Positions 30,397 to 39,292 of a stretch of 64,000 nucleotides of DNA are shown here, in pieces (position 1 is the stretch's first letter; each line of letters opens with the position of its first letter). This DNA is from Paraburkholderia ginsengisoli NBRC 100965 (GTDB lineage Bacteria; Pseudomonadota; Gammaproteobacteria; Burkholderiales; Burkholderiaceae), in assembly GCF_000739735.1 (NCBI RefSeq), contig NZ_BBJF01000004.1, positions 496,001 through 560,000 of the forward strand, written 5' to 3'. The notes beneath the pieces were generated by a model. The model was given only the letters and a program-made list of their open reading frames with translations. It did not search any database and was not told where the DNA came from. Made by a program: the position numbers and the translations under genes.

Positions 30397-31461
30397 TTAC
30401 TGCCCGTTCGCCGCGAACACGGGTTGCGCCGACTTCACATCGATCAGCGCGTCGATGACCTGATTCAGATCCGTGCCCGGCTTCACCAGTTGCTCCTGCA
30501 CGAGAATCGGCGCGGCCGCCTTGAGCGCGGCGAGCTGCTGCGCGCCCAGTTGCGGGTGGCTGAAATCATTGCGGCTCAATTGCAGTTTCGCGACCGGCAG
30601 CGACAGCTTCGATTCCTCCGCGACGATCTTCGCGGTTTCGTCCGGATGCGCGGCGATCCACACGCGCGCCTTTTCATAGACCTTCAGCACCTGCGCGAGC
30701 GTCTCCGGATGCTCGCGGATGAAATCCTCGCGCGCGTTGAGCAGACCCCACGTGTTGAAGTCGACGTTGCGGTACAGCAGCCTCGCGCCATCGTCGATCT
30801 GCGCGGCGGCCATATGCGGATCGAGACCCGCCCACGCGTCCACCTGGCTGTTGGCGAGCGCGGTGCGGCCGTCCGGATGCTGCAGATTGACGATCTCGAC
30901 GTCGTCGCGCGACAGCCCCGCCGTGTGCAACGCGCGCAGCGTGGAGAGGAACGGATCGGTGCCCTTGGTCGCGGCGATCTTCTTGCCCTTCAGGTCCGCG
31001 AGCGTCTTGATCGGCGAGTCCTTGCGCACGACGAGCGCCGTCCACTCCGGGCGCGAGAAAACGTACACCGAGCGGATCGGATTGCCGTTCGCCCTGGCGA
31101 GCACGGCCGCGAGACCGGCGGTCGAACCGATATCGATCGCGCCGCTATTCAGGTATTCGAGCGCACGATTGCTGCCGAGGCTCAGCACCCATTTGACGTC
31201 GGTGTGCTGCGACGCCAGCGCCTGTTCGAGCCAGCCGTTGCGCTTGATCACGAGGCTTTCGGGCGAGTAGTACGCGTAGTCGAGTTTCAGCTCGGCGGGC
31301 GGCGCAGCGCTTGCGACCGCCGGCGCAAAGAAAGACGCCAGTGCGGTCGCGGCGGCGATCAGCAACGGTGCGAAAGCGGTCCGCACGCGGTTCGCCTGTC
31401 GCGAACGCGGCGCTCGGGAAGATGAAGACGACTGCTTGGCCGTACCCCGCGAGAAAGTCAT
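30397..31461 (-). CDS. ABC transporter substrate-binding protein (aliphatic sulfonate type)
   Basis: A 354-residue periplasmic protein. A long Ser/Arg-rich N-terminus leads into a signal peptide ending AVASAAPP (about residue 53). The mature part follows the SsuA/TauA fold: LKLDYAYYSPESLVIK, then GSNRALEYLNSGAIDIGSTAGLA (anion-binding region) and LKGKKIAATKGT. Family knowledge points to sulfonates, with nitrate- or thiamine-precursor-like ligands as alternatives. No sulfonate monooxygenase (ssuD/E) is adjacent, so the assignment is less certain than for a full ssu operon. Confidence 0.85.
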   Translation of the reverse strand: MTFSRGTAKQSSSSSRAPRSRQANRVRTAFAPLLIAAATALASFFAPAVASAAPPAELKLDYAYYSPESLVIKRNGWLEQALASQHTDVKWVLSLGSNRALEYLNSGAIDIGSTAGLAAVLARANGNPIRSVYVFSRPEWTALVVRKDSPIKTLADLKGKKIAATKGTDPFLSTLRALHTAGLSRDDVEIVNLQHPDGRTALANSQVDAWAGLDPHMAAAQIDDGARLLYRNVDFNTWGLLNAREDFIREHPETLAQVLKVYEKARVWIAAHPDETAKIVAEESKLSLPVAKLQLSRNDFSHPQLGAQQLAALKAAAPILVQEQLVKPGTDLNQVIDALIDVKSAQPVFAANGQ

Positions 31462-31655
31462 CGAATGGTCCTGATGGGTAGTCTGTTTGACCGATCAATG
31501 TAGTGAATGCCCACGCGAAACTGAACGAATAAAAAGTCACAATCAAAGCAGATTGGGCGCTATGGCGGCGGGGGATGAACCGGATGTTGACGGGAAGGAG
31601 AGGGAGACGGGATTGTGGCGTCTGGACCTGGTTCAATGAGCATCCGCAGAATGAC

Positions 31656-31683
31656 AAAACCCCGCAGTTGCCTGCGGGGTTTT
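31656..31683. terminator. Strong terminator downstream of the polygalacturonase gene
   Basis: AAAACCCCGCA (31656-31666) and TGCGGGGTTTT (31673-31683) form a perfect 11-bp stem with loop GTTGCC. The A/T ends make it usable from both sides. It lies 51 bases beyond the polygalacturonase stop on the minus strand. Confidence 0.85.
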
Positions 31684-31734
31684 GTCGGACTCGGCTTTGA
31701 AACTTCGAGTCCGGTGCGCCTACGAAAAAGTCTG

Positions 31735-34401
31735 TTACTTCACATTGGGAAAGCTGGGCCAGGAGGCAGGGTCGTCGCAAACCGACAGCTTCGGATTCTG
31801 CGAGACGATGGTCGCCGCGGGATTCGTGTCGGTCGCGGAGCCCGCGTCGTCGCTGCCTATGACGGTCAGATTGAGCGTATTCGTCGGTGCCGTATATTTG
31901 CCGGCGCCGCTGCTCGTGTTCGTCAAGATACCGCCAGTGCCGTGGGCAAGTGACTGACCCAGCAGGCTGACATTTGCGCCGAGGTTCAACGTGGCGTTGG
32001 CCGCCTTCGATTGAGTAGAGCCGTCGGTCGAACCAATGTTCAGCACGCCCTTGCTCAGGTTCGAAATGCCCAGCACGACGTCCTTATCCGCGACCACGTT
32101 AGCCAGGTTCAGCTGGATGACGCTTTGCGCATTGGCGAAGCTGGTGTCGGCATGCAGGCCGCGGAACGTCAGGCTGCCACCGCCAGCCTTCCCGGCGGCC
32201 TTATTGCTCGGGATGTTCATCATGCGGACATTGCTGACGTTGATGTCATGGAAGCTCGGAGGCAGCCAGCCCAGCCCAGTGTACGAAATCGGATCCGCGG
32301 CAGGCGCTGTGTAGTACATGTCGAATACCAGGAAACTACTGATTCCGCGCATACACGCGCCGTCATAGTAAATGTTGCTAACGTCGCCGCCGCGCGCCTG
32401 GCCGCTCTTGATACGCAGGCCGACAACGCCCATGTCCGTCGCAGCGTTGGTGCCGTCGTAGACGCTGTCGAAATAGTTGTCGTAGAAGTGAATGTTACGG
32501 ACTCCTGCATTGGTCGGGCTGCCGATCGACAAGCCATGACCGTTGTAGCTGTGATTGTGCGCAACCGTGATGCCGTAGGTGCGGTTCGACGACACGTCGC
32601 GATTGCCGTCGATACCCCACAGCATGTCGGCGGCAGGCGAGCCGTTCTGCGCGCCTTTGGCTCCGGCGACGCGCGGATCGGACAAGCCACCCTTGAAGGC
32701 GACGTTGTCGTCCGAAGGGCTCAGGTAGTTGTACACAATCGCCACGTTCTTCACATAGCCGTCGAAGTAAATCGGGCTGCCCGAGGTCGTCTTGCTGCCC
32801 GTGCCGAGGCTCGCGTGCTCCGGTCCGCTTGCAACGCTCGGGTCGATGCCATCGGTGTTTTTCACGCCGGTCGAACTGGCATCGATCTGCGCGCCCGTAT
32901 AGAGATGCGAATACACGCCGCTGGTGCCGTCGAAGGCGTCGTTGTTCATGCCGACGTTGGCCTGGTTAGCGGCATCGGGCAGCAACGGCGTGAGGATCTT
33001 GACGCCCCACGCGGTCAGGCCGTCCACGCCGTCGGCTTCGACGGTGAAGAAGGTGCTGTTGCGCAGCGTGATCTGGTACAGCGTGAGGTTCTTGGACTGC
33101 TGCATCCACACCATGCCGGGATTGCCCTGGAAGCTGTACGGGCCACCGCCGATATCCTTGTTGCCGTGGTACGCGACGTCCCACCAGCTGGCCGGCACCC
33201 AACGCGCGCAACCGGCCGTGCCGCTGGCGCATCCTGGGCTATTGACCGTCATGCCGCCCGGCACACTGGTCGCCTGCCGGTTGACCACATAGGTGACGGC
33301 GGGCGTCGTGAGCGTCGATTTGCCCATGGCGGTGACTACGTCGCAGGCCGTTCCTTCGGGGGCGAGGGTGCCCGCACGATAGGCGGCGATCGTGTTCGTG
33401 CAGCTGAACTTCGGCGTCACGACGCCGCTGATGTTGTTGCCGGAATAGCTGAACTGCTCGGTGGTGCCCGTCGCCCAACGAATGGTCGGATAAAGCGGCG
33501 ACGAGCTGATGAGCGGCATGTAGCCCCGTCCGTCGATGGAGCCTGTGCCCACGATCGACGCGTTGACGGTGTGGTTGCCGCGTACCAGCGGGTAGCAGTT
33601 CTGCATGCCGCTGACGCCCGCCAGCGTGGCTTGACCGGCGTTGGCGGATCCGGTGGGGGCGGGAAGCCCGGCCGGGTTGTTGACTGCGGCGCCACAGGTG
33701 ATGGGATTGGGCCGGTCTTGCGGCGCCTTGTCGTACACCGCGACATCGCGGCTGGCGAACAGCGTGACGCCATCGTCGATCCAGAGTGTCACGCCCGAGG
33801 GCAATACCAGCGGCCCGGACAGGAACGCATTTCCTGCGCCGCCGCTGTTCCTCACCAGCCGTACCGAGAACTTGCTGGCCTTGTAGGCCGGGTTCGACAG
33901 GGTTTCGCTGGTTGCACCGGCGATATTGACCAGCGGCTTGTTGGCAGCCTGCTGCGTTGCGGCTGCGCTCTGATCGGCCTGGGCAATCTTGCCGCCGACT
34001 TCCGCGTCGACGGCCGCGCCGCAGGCGTCAAGCGCGGCCTGAATTCTCGCCTGGTCGGGGTTGTTTCGCTGCGTCGTCGCGCCACCATAGCTCGCGGGCG
34101 TGGGGTCGGCGCTGGCCGGCAGGGAGCCGTCGGCATTCTTGACCAGCGTGTTGCTGGCTTGCAGGACCGAGCAGACCTGGTCGTCGCGCGGTAAGGCGGG
34201 CGAGTCGGGCAGGTTGGTGTCTCCGGCGTAACGACCCGGCGTCCAGGCTGGGGCTGGCGATGTGGTCGGGCCCGGGTTTGAGTTCGGGCCTGAGTTCGAG
34301 TTTGAGCTTGTGGCACTGATGCCATTCCCATCTCCGCATCCGGCGAGGGACAGGACAGAAAGGCCGAGCACAACCAGCTCTCGGGCTGAGCGCTTCTTCA
34401 T
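31735..34401 (-). CDS. Polygalacturonase-like lipoprotein (GH28, beta-helix)
   Basis: An 888-residue outer-surface lipoprotein. Signal residues 1-21 end in LAGC (Cys22), then a Ser/Asn/Gly/Pro-rich linker to about residue 60. The rest is a right-handed beta-helix with the four GH28 motifs in order: NTDGID (about residue 512), DDNVAFK (about 563), GHG (about 621) and RIK (about 663). GH28 enzymes hydrolyse alpha-1,4-galacturonan in pectin. At 888 residues it is about twice the usual length, owing to extended N-terminal and C-terminal regions. AGGAG precedes the start. Cell-surface pectin cleavage fits the nearby kdu/kdgT genes. Confidence 0.88.
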   Translation of the reverse strand: MKKRSARELVVLGLSVLSLAGCGDGNGISATSSNSNSGPNSNPGPTTSPAPAWTPGRYAGDTNLPDSPALPRDDQVCSVLQASNTLVKNADGSLPASADPTPASYGGATTQRNNPDQARIQAALDACGAAVDAEVGGKIAQADQSAAATQQAANKPLVNIAGATSETLSNPAYKASKFSVRLVRNSGGAGNAFLSGPLVLPSGVTLWIDDGVTLFASRDVAVYDKAPQDRPNPITCGAAVNNPAGLPAPTGSANAGQATLAGVSGMQNCYPLVRGNHTVNASIVGTGSIDGRGYMPLISSSPLYPTIRWATGTTEQFSYSGNNISGVVTPKFSCTNTIAAYRAGTLAPEGTACDVVTAMGKSTLTTPAVTYVVNRQATSVPGGMTVNSPGCASGTAGCARWVPASWWDVAYHGNKDIGGGPYSFQGNPGMVWMQQSKNLTLYQITLRNSTFFTVEADGVDGLTAWGVKILTPLLPDAANQANVGMNNDAFDGTSGVYSHLYTGAQIDASSTGVKNTDGIDPSVASGPEHASLGTGSKTTSGSPIYFDGYVKNVAIVYNYLSPSDDNVAFKGGLSDPRVAGAKGAQNGSPAADMLWGIDGNRDVSSNRTYGITVAHNHSYNGHGLSIGSPTNAGVRNIHFYDNYFDSVYDGTNAATDMGVVGLRIKSGQARGGDVSNIYYDGACMRGISSFLVFDMYYTAPAADPISYTGLGWLPPSFHDINVSNVRMMNIPSNKAAGKAGGGSLTFRGLHADTSFANAQSVIQLNLANVVADKDVVLGISNLSKGVLNIGSTDGSTQSKAANATLNLGANVSLLGQSLAHGTGGILTNTSSGAGKYTAPTNTLNLTVIGSDDAGSATDTNPAATIVSQNPKLSVCDDPASWPSFPNVK

Positions 34402-34902
34402 GGATAGTCTCCTAGGGTGAAATCTGGCTTCTGCTCGCGGCAGGACGCATCTTTCGGTTTCGGCGGTGCGGAGAGTGACAGGCATTCAGAGCGCCTTTTT
34501 GAGATAAGACGTCGTACAACATTTAATTAAAATGCTCACTGCTCAGAGACGGCCGGCAATGTGCTTTGACAATTCAAATGTTCATGCCATTGCTGACAAT
34601 TCACTGGACGGCTCGACGACCATCGTCCGGGATCGGCCGGACGAGTTGCTGGCTTGGTTGATGTAGTTCATCGTACAACGTATGTCGAATAATGAGCCAC
34701 GCGGATCAAGTTGCTCAACTACGGTAAACCCCAGCTTCCCAGACGGAAATCTCCGGAATGGCAAAGAAGCCCTGATTGAAAAGCCGCGCCGCGCGCAGAG
34801 TCCAGCATCACAGCGCCCCAGCGACCCCACGACCGGAATGTGGCACGATCGGCCCAACCGTCGCGCGCAAACGCGGCCCGCTAAGAGAGGAGCGAGGAGC
34901 TC
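34402..34902. promoter_or_regulatory. AT-richer control region with two sets of direct repeats
   Basis: No supported gene in 501 bases. TCGTACAAC occurs at 34512-34520 and 34671-34679; each is part of a near-palindrome GTYGTACRAC, the shape of GntR-type sites. TGACAATTCA occurs at 34567-34576 and 34594-34603, 27 bases apart. These probably include the control sites of the polygalacturonase gene, which reads leftwards from 34401. Confidence 0.45.
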
Positions 34903-35295
34903 ATGGACAAAGCCACCGCGTACAAGGAAATCACCGATAACGGCGGCGAACCCTACGCGAGGTTCTTCGCCAGCCAGAACCCCGACCATCCGCTCACGCC
35001 GTTCTGCCATCGCTACCTGTTCGAAAAGGATCTCGACGCGCGAATCGCCGCGCACGACGAACAGCGCGGCTTCGCGTTGAAGTCGCTCGCGCAGATGGAA
35101 TCGTCCGCGCATATCGCGCAGGCGGCGGCGAGCGCGTCGCGCGACGCGGCTTCCGCTGCGCAGACCTCGGCGTCGAGCGCGCGGCGCTCGGCATTCTGGA
35201 CCATGGTCGCCGCGATCGCGTCAGCACTCGGCGTAGTGGTAAACGCTGCCCTGAATCTGGGCTGGCTCGACTGGGCGAGACACATCGTGCGGTGA
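34903..35295 (+). CDS. Hypothetical tail-anchored membrane protein
   Basis: A 130-residue protein with no signal peptide. Residues 45-95 form a long Ala/Ser/Gln/Arg-rich helix, probably coiled coil. A single membrane segment follows (about 97-117, FWTMVAAIASALGVVVNAAL), with a short basic tail. GAGGAGCGAGGAG precedes the ATG. I do not recognise the family. The layout resembles small cytoplasmic-facing anchors. Confidence 0.65.
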   Translation: MDKATAYKEITDNGGEPYARFFASQNPDHPLTPFCHRYLFEKDLDARIAAHDEQRGFALKSLAQMESSAHIAQAAASASRDAASAAQTSASSARRSAFWTMVAAIASALGVVVNAALNLGWLDWARHIVR

Positions 35296-35416
35296 GACGC
35301 GCAACACGCGAATCACCGCGCATTTTTTTCCGGCTAGCATAAGAAAAAGGCAAGCGTAGGCGACTCGAAACTAACCCGCACAACCGTGCCGCGCGCCGCG
35401 TGAACGCAGTATTATT

Positions 35417-35449
35417 CTTCAGGTTTTCTTCAGCTTTGCTCCGTACTAT
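35417..35449 (+). promoter_or_regulatory. PmrA-box promoter of the hpnJ operon
   Basis: CTTCAG (35417-35422), five bases, CTTCAG (35428-35433), ten bases, then -10 element TACTAT (35444-35449). This matches the PmrA-type layout (two hexamers with 11-base period in the -35 position). A near-copy with identical spacing is at 41507-41539. Confidence 0.65.
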
Positions 35450-35540
35450 CTGCGCCACCTGTTCGCGGCTGCGCGAACCACGGTTCCGATAGTGTCTCGA
35501 TCTAAAACTGAACGCGCCGCTCAGGCTTGCTGGAGTCCCA

Positions 35541-36962
35541 ATGAAAACTCTCTTCTTGCAGGCCCCGTCATTCGACGGCTTCGACGGCGGCGCAGGCTCG
35601 CGCTACCAGGCCAAACGCGAGATCAAGTCGTTCTGGTATCCCACCTGGCTCGCACAGCCGGCCGCTCTGATTCCCGATAGCCGCGTATTCGATGCCACCG
35701 CGAACGGTGCATCGGTCGACGAAACGCTCGACGTCGCGCAGCAATACGATCTCGTCATCATCCATACCAGCACGCCTTCTTTTCCGACCGACGCGCTGTT
35801 CGCGCAGCATCTGAAGGAACGCAAGCCGTCGATCCTGATCGGCATGGTCGGCGCGAAGGTGGCGGTCGATCCGCACAATTCGCTCACCGCGACCGAGGCG
35901 ATCGACTTCGTCGGCCGTGAAGAATTCGATTTCACCTGCAAGGAAGTCGCCGAAGGTGTGCCGTTCGCGCAGATCAAGGGCTTGAGCTATCGCGCGGCGG
36001 ACGGTTCGATCGAACATAACGAAGCGCGTCCGATCCTCGAGAACATGGACGAGCTGCCGTTCGTCGCGCCGGTCTACAAGCGCGATCTGAAGATCGAAAA
36101 CTACTTCAACGGCTATCTGAAGCATCCGTACGTGTCGCTCTACACGGGGCGCGGTTGCCGCTCGCGGTGCACGTTCTGCCTGTGGCCGCATACCGTCGGC
36201 GGCCATCGCTACCGGACGCGTTCGGCGGAGCACGTGCTCGAAGAGGTCAAATGGATTCGCGACAACATGCCTGAAGTCAAGGAGATCATGTTCGACGACG
36301 ACACCTTCACCGACTTCCGGCCGCGCGCCGAAGAAATCGCGCGCGGCATGGGCAAGCTCGGCGTGACGTGGTCGTGCAACGCGAAGGCGAACGTGCCGTA
36401 TTCGACGCTGAAGATCATGAAGGATAACGGTCTGCGCCTGCTGCTGGTCGGCTACGAATCCGGCGACGACCAGATCCTGCTGAACGTGAAGAAGGGCTTG
36501 CGCACGGACATCGCGCGGCGCTTTGCGAAGGACTGCCGCACGCTCGGCATCAAGGTTCACGGCACCTTCATTCTGGGCTTGCCGGGCGAGACGCCTGAGA
36601 CGATCCGCAAGACCATCGAGTACGCGAAAGAAGTCAATCCGCTGACGATCCAGGTATCGCTCGCCGCGCCGTATCCGGGCACCGTGCTGTACAACCAGGC
36701 GGTCGAGAACGGCTGGCTCGCGGAAAACAAGGTCATCAATCTCGTCAGCAAGGAGGGCGTGCAACTGGCGGCGATCGGCTATCCGCATCTGTCGCGCGAC
36801 GAGATGTATCACCAGCTCGAAAACTTCTACAAGCGCTTCTATTTCCGGCCGTCGAAGATCTGGGAAATCCTGCGCGAGATGTTCACGAGCTGGGACATGA
36901 TGAAGCGGCGCTTGCGTGAAGGCGTCGAATTCTTCCGTTTCCTGCGTGCCCATCAGGCGTGA
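35541..36962 (+). CDS. hpnJ: Hopanoid biosynthesis radical SAM protein HpnJ
   Basis: A 473-residue B12-binding/radical SAM protein. The N-terminal B12-binding-like domain is at about 1-150. The [4Fe-4S] cysteines are C206, C210 and C213 in GRGCRSRCTFC, followed by the SAM-barrel motif EIMFDDDTF. HpnJ is reported to be needed for the cyclitol ether head group of bacteriohopanetetrol in Burkholderia. It overlaps hpnI by four bases and is preceded by a PmrA-box promoter. Confidence 0.93.
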   Translation: MKTLFLQAPSFDGFDGGAGSRYQAKREIKSFWYPTWLAQPAALIPDSRVFDATANGASVDETLDVAQQYDLVIIHTSTPSFPTDALFAQHLKERKPSILIGMVGAKVAVDPHNSLTATEAIDFVGREEFDFTCKEVAEGVPFAQIKGLSYRAADGSIEHNEARPILENMDELPFVAPVYKRDLKIENYFNGYLKHPYVSLYTGRGCRSRCTFCLWPHTVGGHRYRTRSAEHVLEEVKWIRDNMPEVKEIMFDDDTFTDFRPRAEEIARGMGKLGVTWSCNAKANVPYSTLKIMKDNGLRLLLVGYESGDDQILLNVKKGLRTDIARRFAKDCRTLGIKVHGTFILGLPGETPETIRKTIEYAKEVNPLTIQVSLAAPYPGTVLYNQAVENGWLAENKVINLVSKEGVQLAAIGYPHLSRDEMYHQLENFYKRFYFRPSKIWEILREMFTSWDMMKRRLREGVEFFRFLRAHQA

Positions 36963-38119
36963 ACGCCGCGCATCTGCTCGCCGTCACGCTGGCCTACGCG
37001 TGCGCGGCGGCAGCGGTGTTCGGCATCGGCTATACGATGCTGGCCGGCGTGCTGATCGGGCGCTTCTTCGCCCGCCCGATCTCCGCGCCGACCAGCTTTC
37101 CGCCGGTGACGATCGTCAAACCGCTGCACGGCAACGAGTGGGCGCTGCTCGACAATCTGTCGAGCTTCTGTGAGCAGGATTACCCAGGGCCGATGCAATT
37201 TCTGTTCGGCGTACACGACTCGACCGACCCCGCGCTGCAAAGCGTCGAAGCCCTGCGACAGCTGCATCCCAACGCGGACATCACCGTGGTGGCCGACGCG
37301 CGGCTATACGGCCCGAACCGCAAGATCAGCAACATCCTCAACATGCTGCCGCATGCGCGCCACGACGTGCTGGTATTCGCGGACAGCGACGTCGGCGTCG
37401 CGCCGGATTATCTGCGCAACGTGATCGGCGAGTTGCAGAAGCCGGAGGTCGGGCTCGTCACCTGCGTTTATCGCGGGCAGCCCGATCCGGGCTTCTGGCC
37501 GCGGCTGTCGGCGAAGGCGACCAACTACCAGTTCCTGCCCGGCGTCGTGACCGGCCTCGCGCTCGGACTCGCGCGGCCTTGCTTTGGCCAGACCATCGCG
37601 ATGCGGCGCGACACGCTCGACCGGATCGGCGGTCTGAAGCCGTTCGTGCGCCATCTCGCCGACGATCACGCGATCGGTGAAGCGGTGCGCCTGCTCGGCG
37701 AGAAGGTGGTGATTCCGCCGTTCACGATCTCGCATGCGTGCGTCGAAACAAGCGCGCCGCAACTGTTTGCGCACGAGCTGCGCTGGAGCCGCACGATTCG
37801 CCGTATCGATCCGCTTGGGCACTTCGGCTCGGCGCTGGCCTATCCGCTCGCGTTCGCGCTGCTCGCCGTCGCGTTCTCGGGCGGTGCGGCGTGGGCGTGG
37901 CCGCTCGTGCTGATCGCGATGGGCGCGCGGCTTGCGCAGAAGGTGCTGTCCGATCGCGCGCTCAAGCAACCGCCACGCGACCTCTGGCTGCTGCCGCTGT
38001 GGGACGTCGTGTCGTTTGCGATTTTCGTCGCGAGCTTCTGGTCGTCACGCGTGATTTGGCGGGGCTTCAGCTTCAAGGTGGATGGCGACGGCCTGTTGTC
38101 GGCGGCGCAGGACGAGTGA
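36959..38119 (+). CDS. hpnI: Hopanoid glycosyltransferase HpnI
   Basis: A 386-residue membrane glycosyltransferase related to ceramide glucosyltransferases (GT21-like). One N-terminal membrane anchor comes first, then VTIVKPLHGNE, the DSDVG metal site, QTIAMRRDTLDRIGG, LADDHAIG and the (Q/R)xxRW equivalent HELRWSRTIRR, with C-terminal hydrophobic segments. HpnI adds N-acetylglucosamine to bacteriohopanetetrol. The start is GTG, overlapping the hpnJ stop. No clear ribosome site exists, so translation is probably coupled. Confidence 0.92.
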   Translation: MNAAHLLAVTLAYACAAAAVFGIGYTMLAGVLIGRFFARPISAPTSFPPVTIVKPLHGNEWALLDNLSSFCEQDYPGPMQFLFGVHDSTDPALQSVEALRQLHPNADITVVADARLYGPNRKISNILNMLPHARHDVLVFADSDVGVAPDYLRNVIGELQKPEVGLVTCVYRGQPDPGFWPRLSAKATNYQFLPGVVTGLALGLARPCFGQTIAMRRDTLDRIGGLKPFVRHLADDHAIGEAVRLLGEKVVIPPFTISHACVETSAPQLFAHELRWSRTIRRIDPLGHFGSALAYPLAFALLAVAFSGGAAWAWPLVLIAMGARLAQKVLSDRALKQPPRDLWLLPLWDVVSFAIFVASFWSSRVIWRGFSFKVDGDGLLSAAQDE

Positions 38120-38233
38120 CGATGAACGGCAAGGCGGGGCGGTCATGAGGGAAGGATTTTTCGAAGCGCGCGGCGCGGGCCATGCGGACATCGAGACCGC
38201 GCCTGCCACGCATCCACACCGGGCGGCCGCGTG

Positions 38234-39277
38234 ATGAAGCATCTCGGCCGCGCCGCCGCGCTCCTCGGATTGCTGCTGTCGCTCTGGCTCGTCTGGCGCG
38301 ACAACCCGTCCGCCGTGTTCGGCGCGTTGCAAGCCGCGGGCGCGGGTCTCGTCGTGGCGGCGCTTGCGCACGTGCTGCCGATGATCGCCAATGCCTGCAG
38401 CTGGCGCTCGCTGATTCGCGGCGCGAACCGGCCCGGCGTGGTCGGCATGACGCATCTGGTGTGGGTCCGCGAATCGGTCAACAGCATGTTGCCGGTCGCG
38501 CGGATCGGTGGCGAAGTAGTGGCGTTTCGCATGCTCAAACGCTGGGGCGTGCGGCCGTCGACGGCGGTGGGCAGCATCGTCGTCGACATGCAGCTCACCG
38601 TGATCAGCCAGTTGATGTTCACGATGGTCGGCATCGGCTTCCTGTTCATGCATGCGCACTCCGGCACGCTGCGGCTCGCTGGCCAACTCGCGTGGGGCGT
38701 GGTGGTGCTCGCGCCGATGCTGCTGTTGTTCGCGCTCGTGCAGCATGCGAATCCGTTCGAGCGCATCACACGCGCGCTGAACCGGATGACAAGCGGCAAG
38801 CTCGCGGAACTGGTCGGCCAGTCCGCGCAGATCGATCAGTCGATCAAGCTGATCTGGCGGCGCCGCGCGGCCGTGTTGCGCTATCTGTTCTTCTGGCAGA
38901 CGCTGCAGTGTCTGCTGACCGCGCTCGAAATCTGGCTCGCGCTGTACTTCCTCGGCGTGCGGGTCACGCTCGTCGAAGCACTCGTGATCGAATCGTTGAT
39001 CCAGGCGATCAGCAGCGCCGCGTTCTTCGTGCCGGGCGGACTCGGCGTGCAGGAGGGCGGCTTCATTCTGATCGGCGGCGCGCTCGGACTCGATCCGTCC
39101 ACCTGCCTCGCGCTGGCCGCCGCGCGGCGCATCCGCGACCTGCTGCTGTTCGTGCCGGGGCTGATCGCGTGGCAGTTCGCCGAATCGCCGAAGCGCGCGG
39201 CGCGGTCCGCGCTCGACGACGCGCGCGCAAAACGCGGCGAGCCGCGCTCCGCGGTGAGCGAGACGAGCCGGCGCTAG
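38234..39277 (+). CDS. hpnL: Hopanoid-associated membrane protein HpnL
   Basis: A 347-residue integral membrane protein of the lysylphosphatidylglycerol synthase transmembrane family, matching HpnL of hopanoid clusters (VRESVNSMLPVARIGGEVVAFR; FFVPGGLGVQEGGFILIG). It is proposed to act in hopanoid transport or flipping. GTG at 38231 directly precedes ATG 38234. The 114-base gap after hpnI holds only a 29-codon frame. The deacetylase HpnK, expected to act between HpnI and HpnJ, is not encoded in this cluster. Confidence 0.9.
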   Translation: MKHLGRAAALLGLLLSLWLVWRDNPSAVFGALQAAGAGLVVAALAHVLPMIANACSWRSLIRGANRPGVVGMTHLVWVRESVNSMLPVARIGGEVVAFRMLKRWGVRPSTAVGSIVVDMQLTVISQLMFTMVGIGFLFMHAHSGTLRLAGQLAWGVVVLAPMLLLFALVQHANPFERITRALNRMTSGKLAELVGQSAQIDQSIKLIWRRRAAVLRYLFFWQTLQCLLTALEIWLALYFLGVRVTLVEALVIESLIQAISSAAFFVPGGLGVQEGGFILIGGALGLDPSTCLALAAARRIRDLLLFVPGLIAWQFAESPKRAARSALDDARAKRGEPRSAVSETSRR

Positions 39278-39292
39278 AACGGCGCAACGGCA

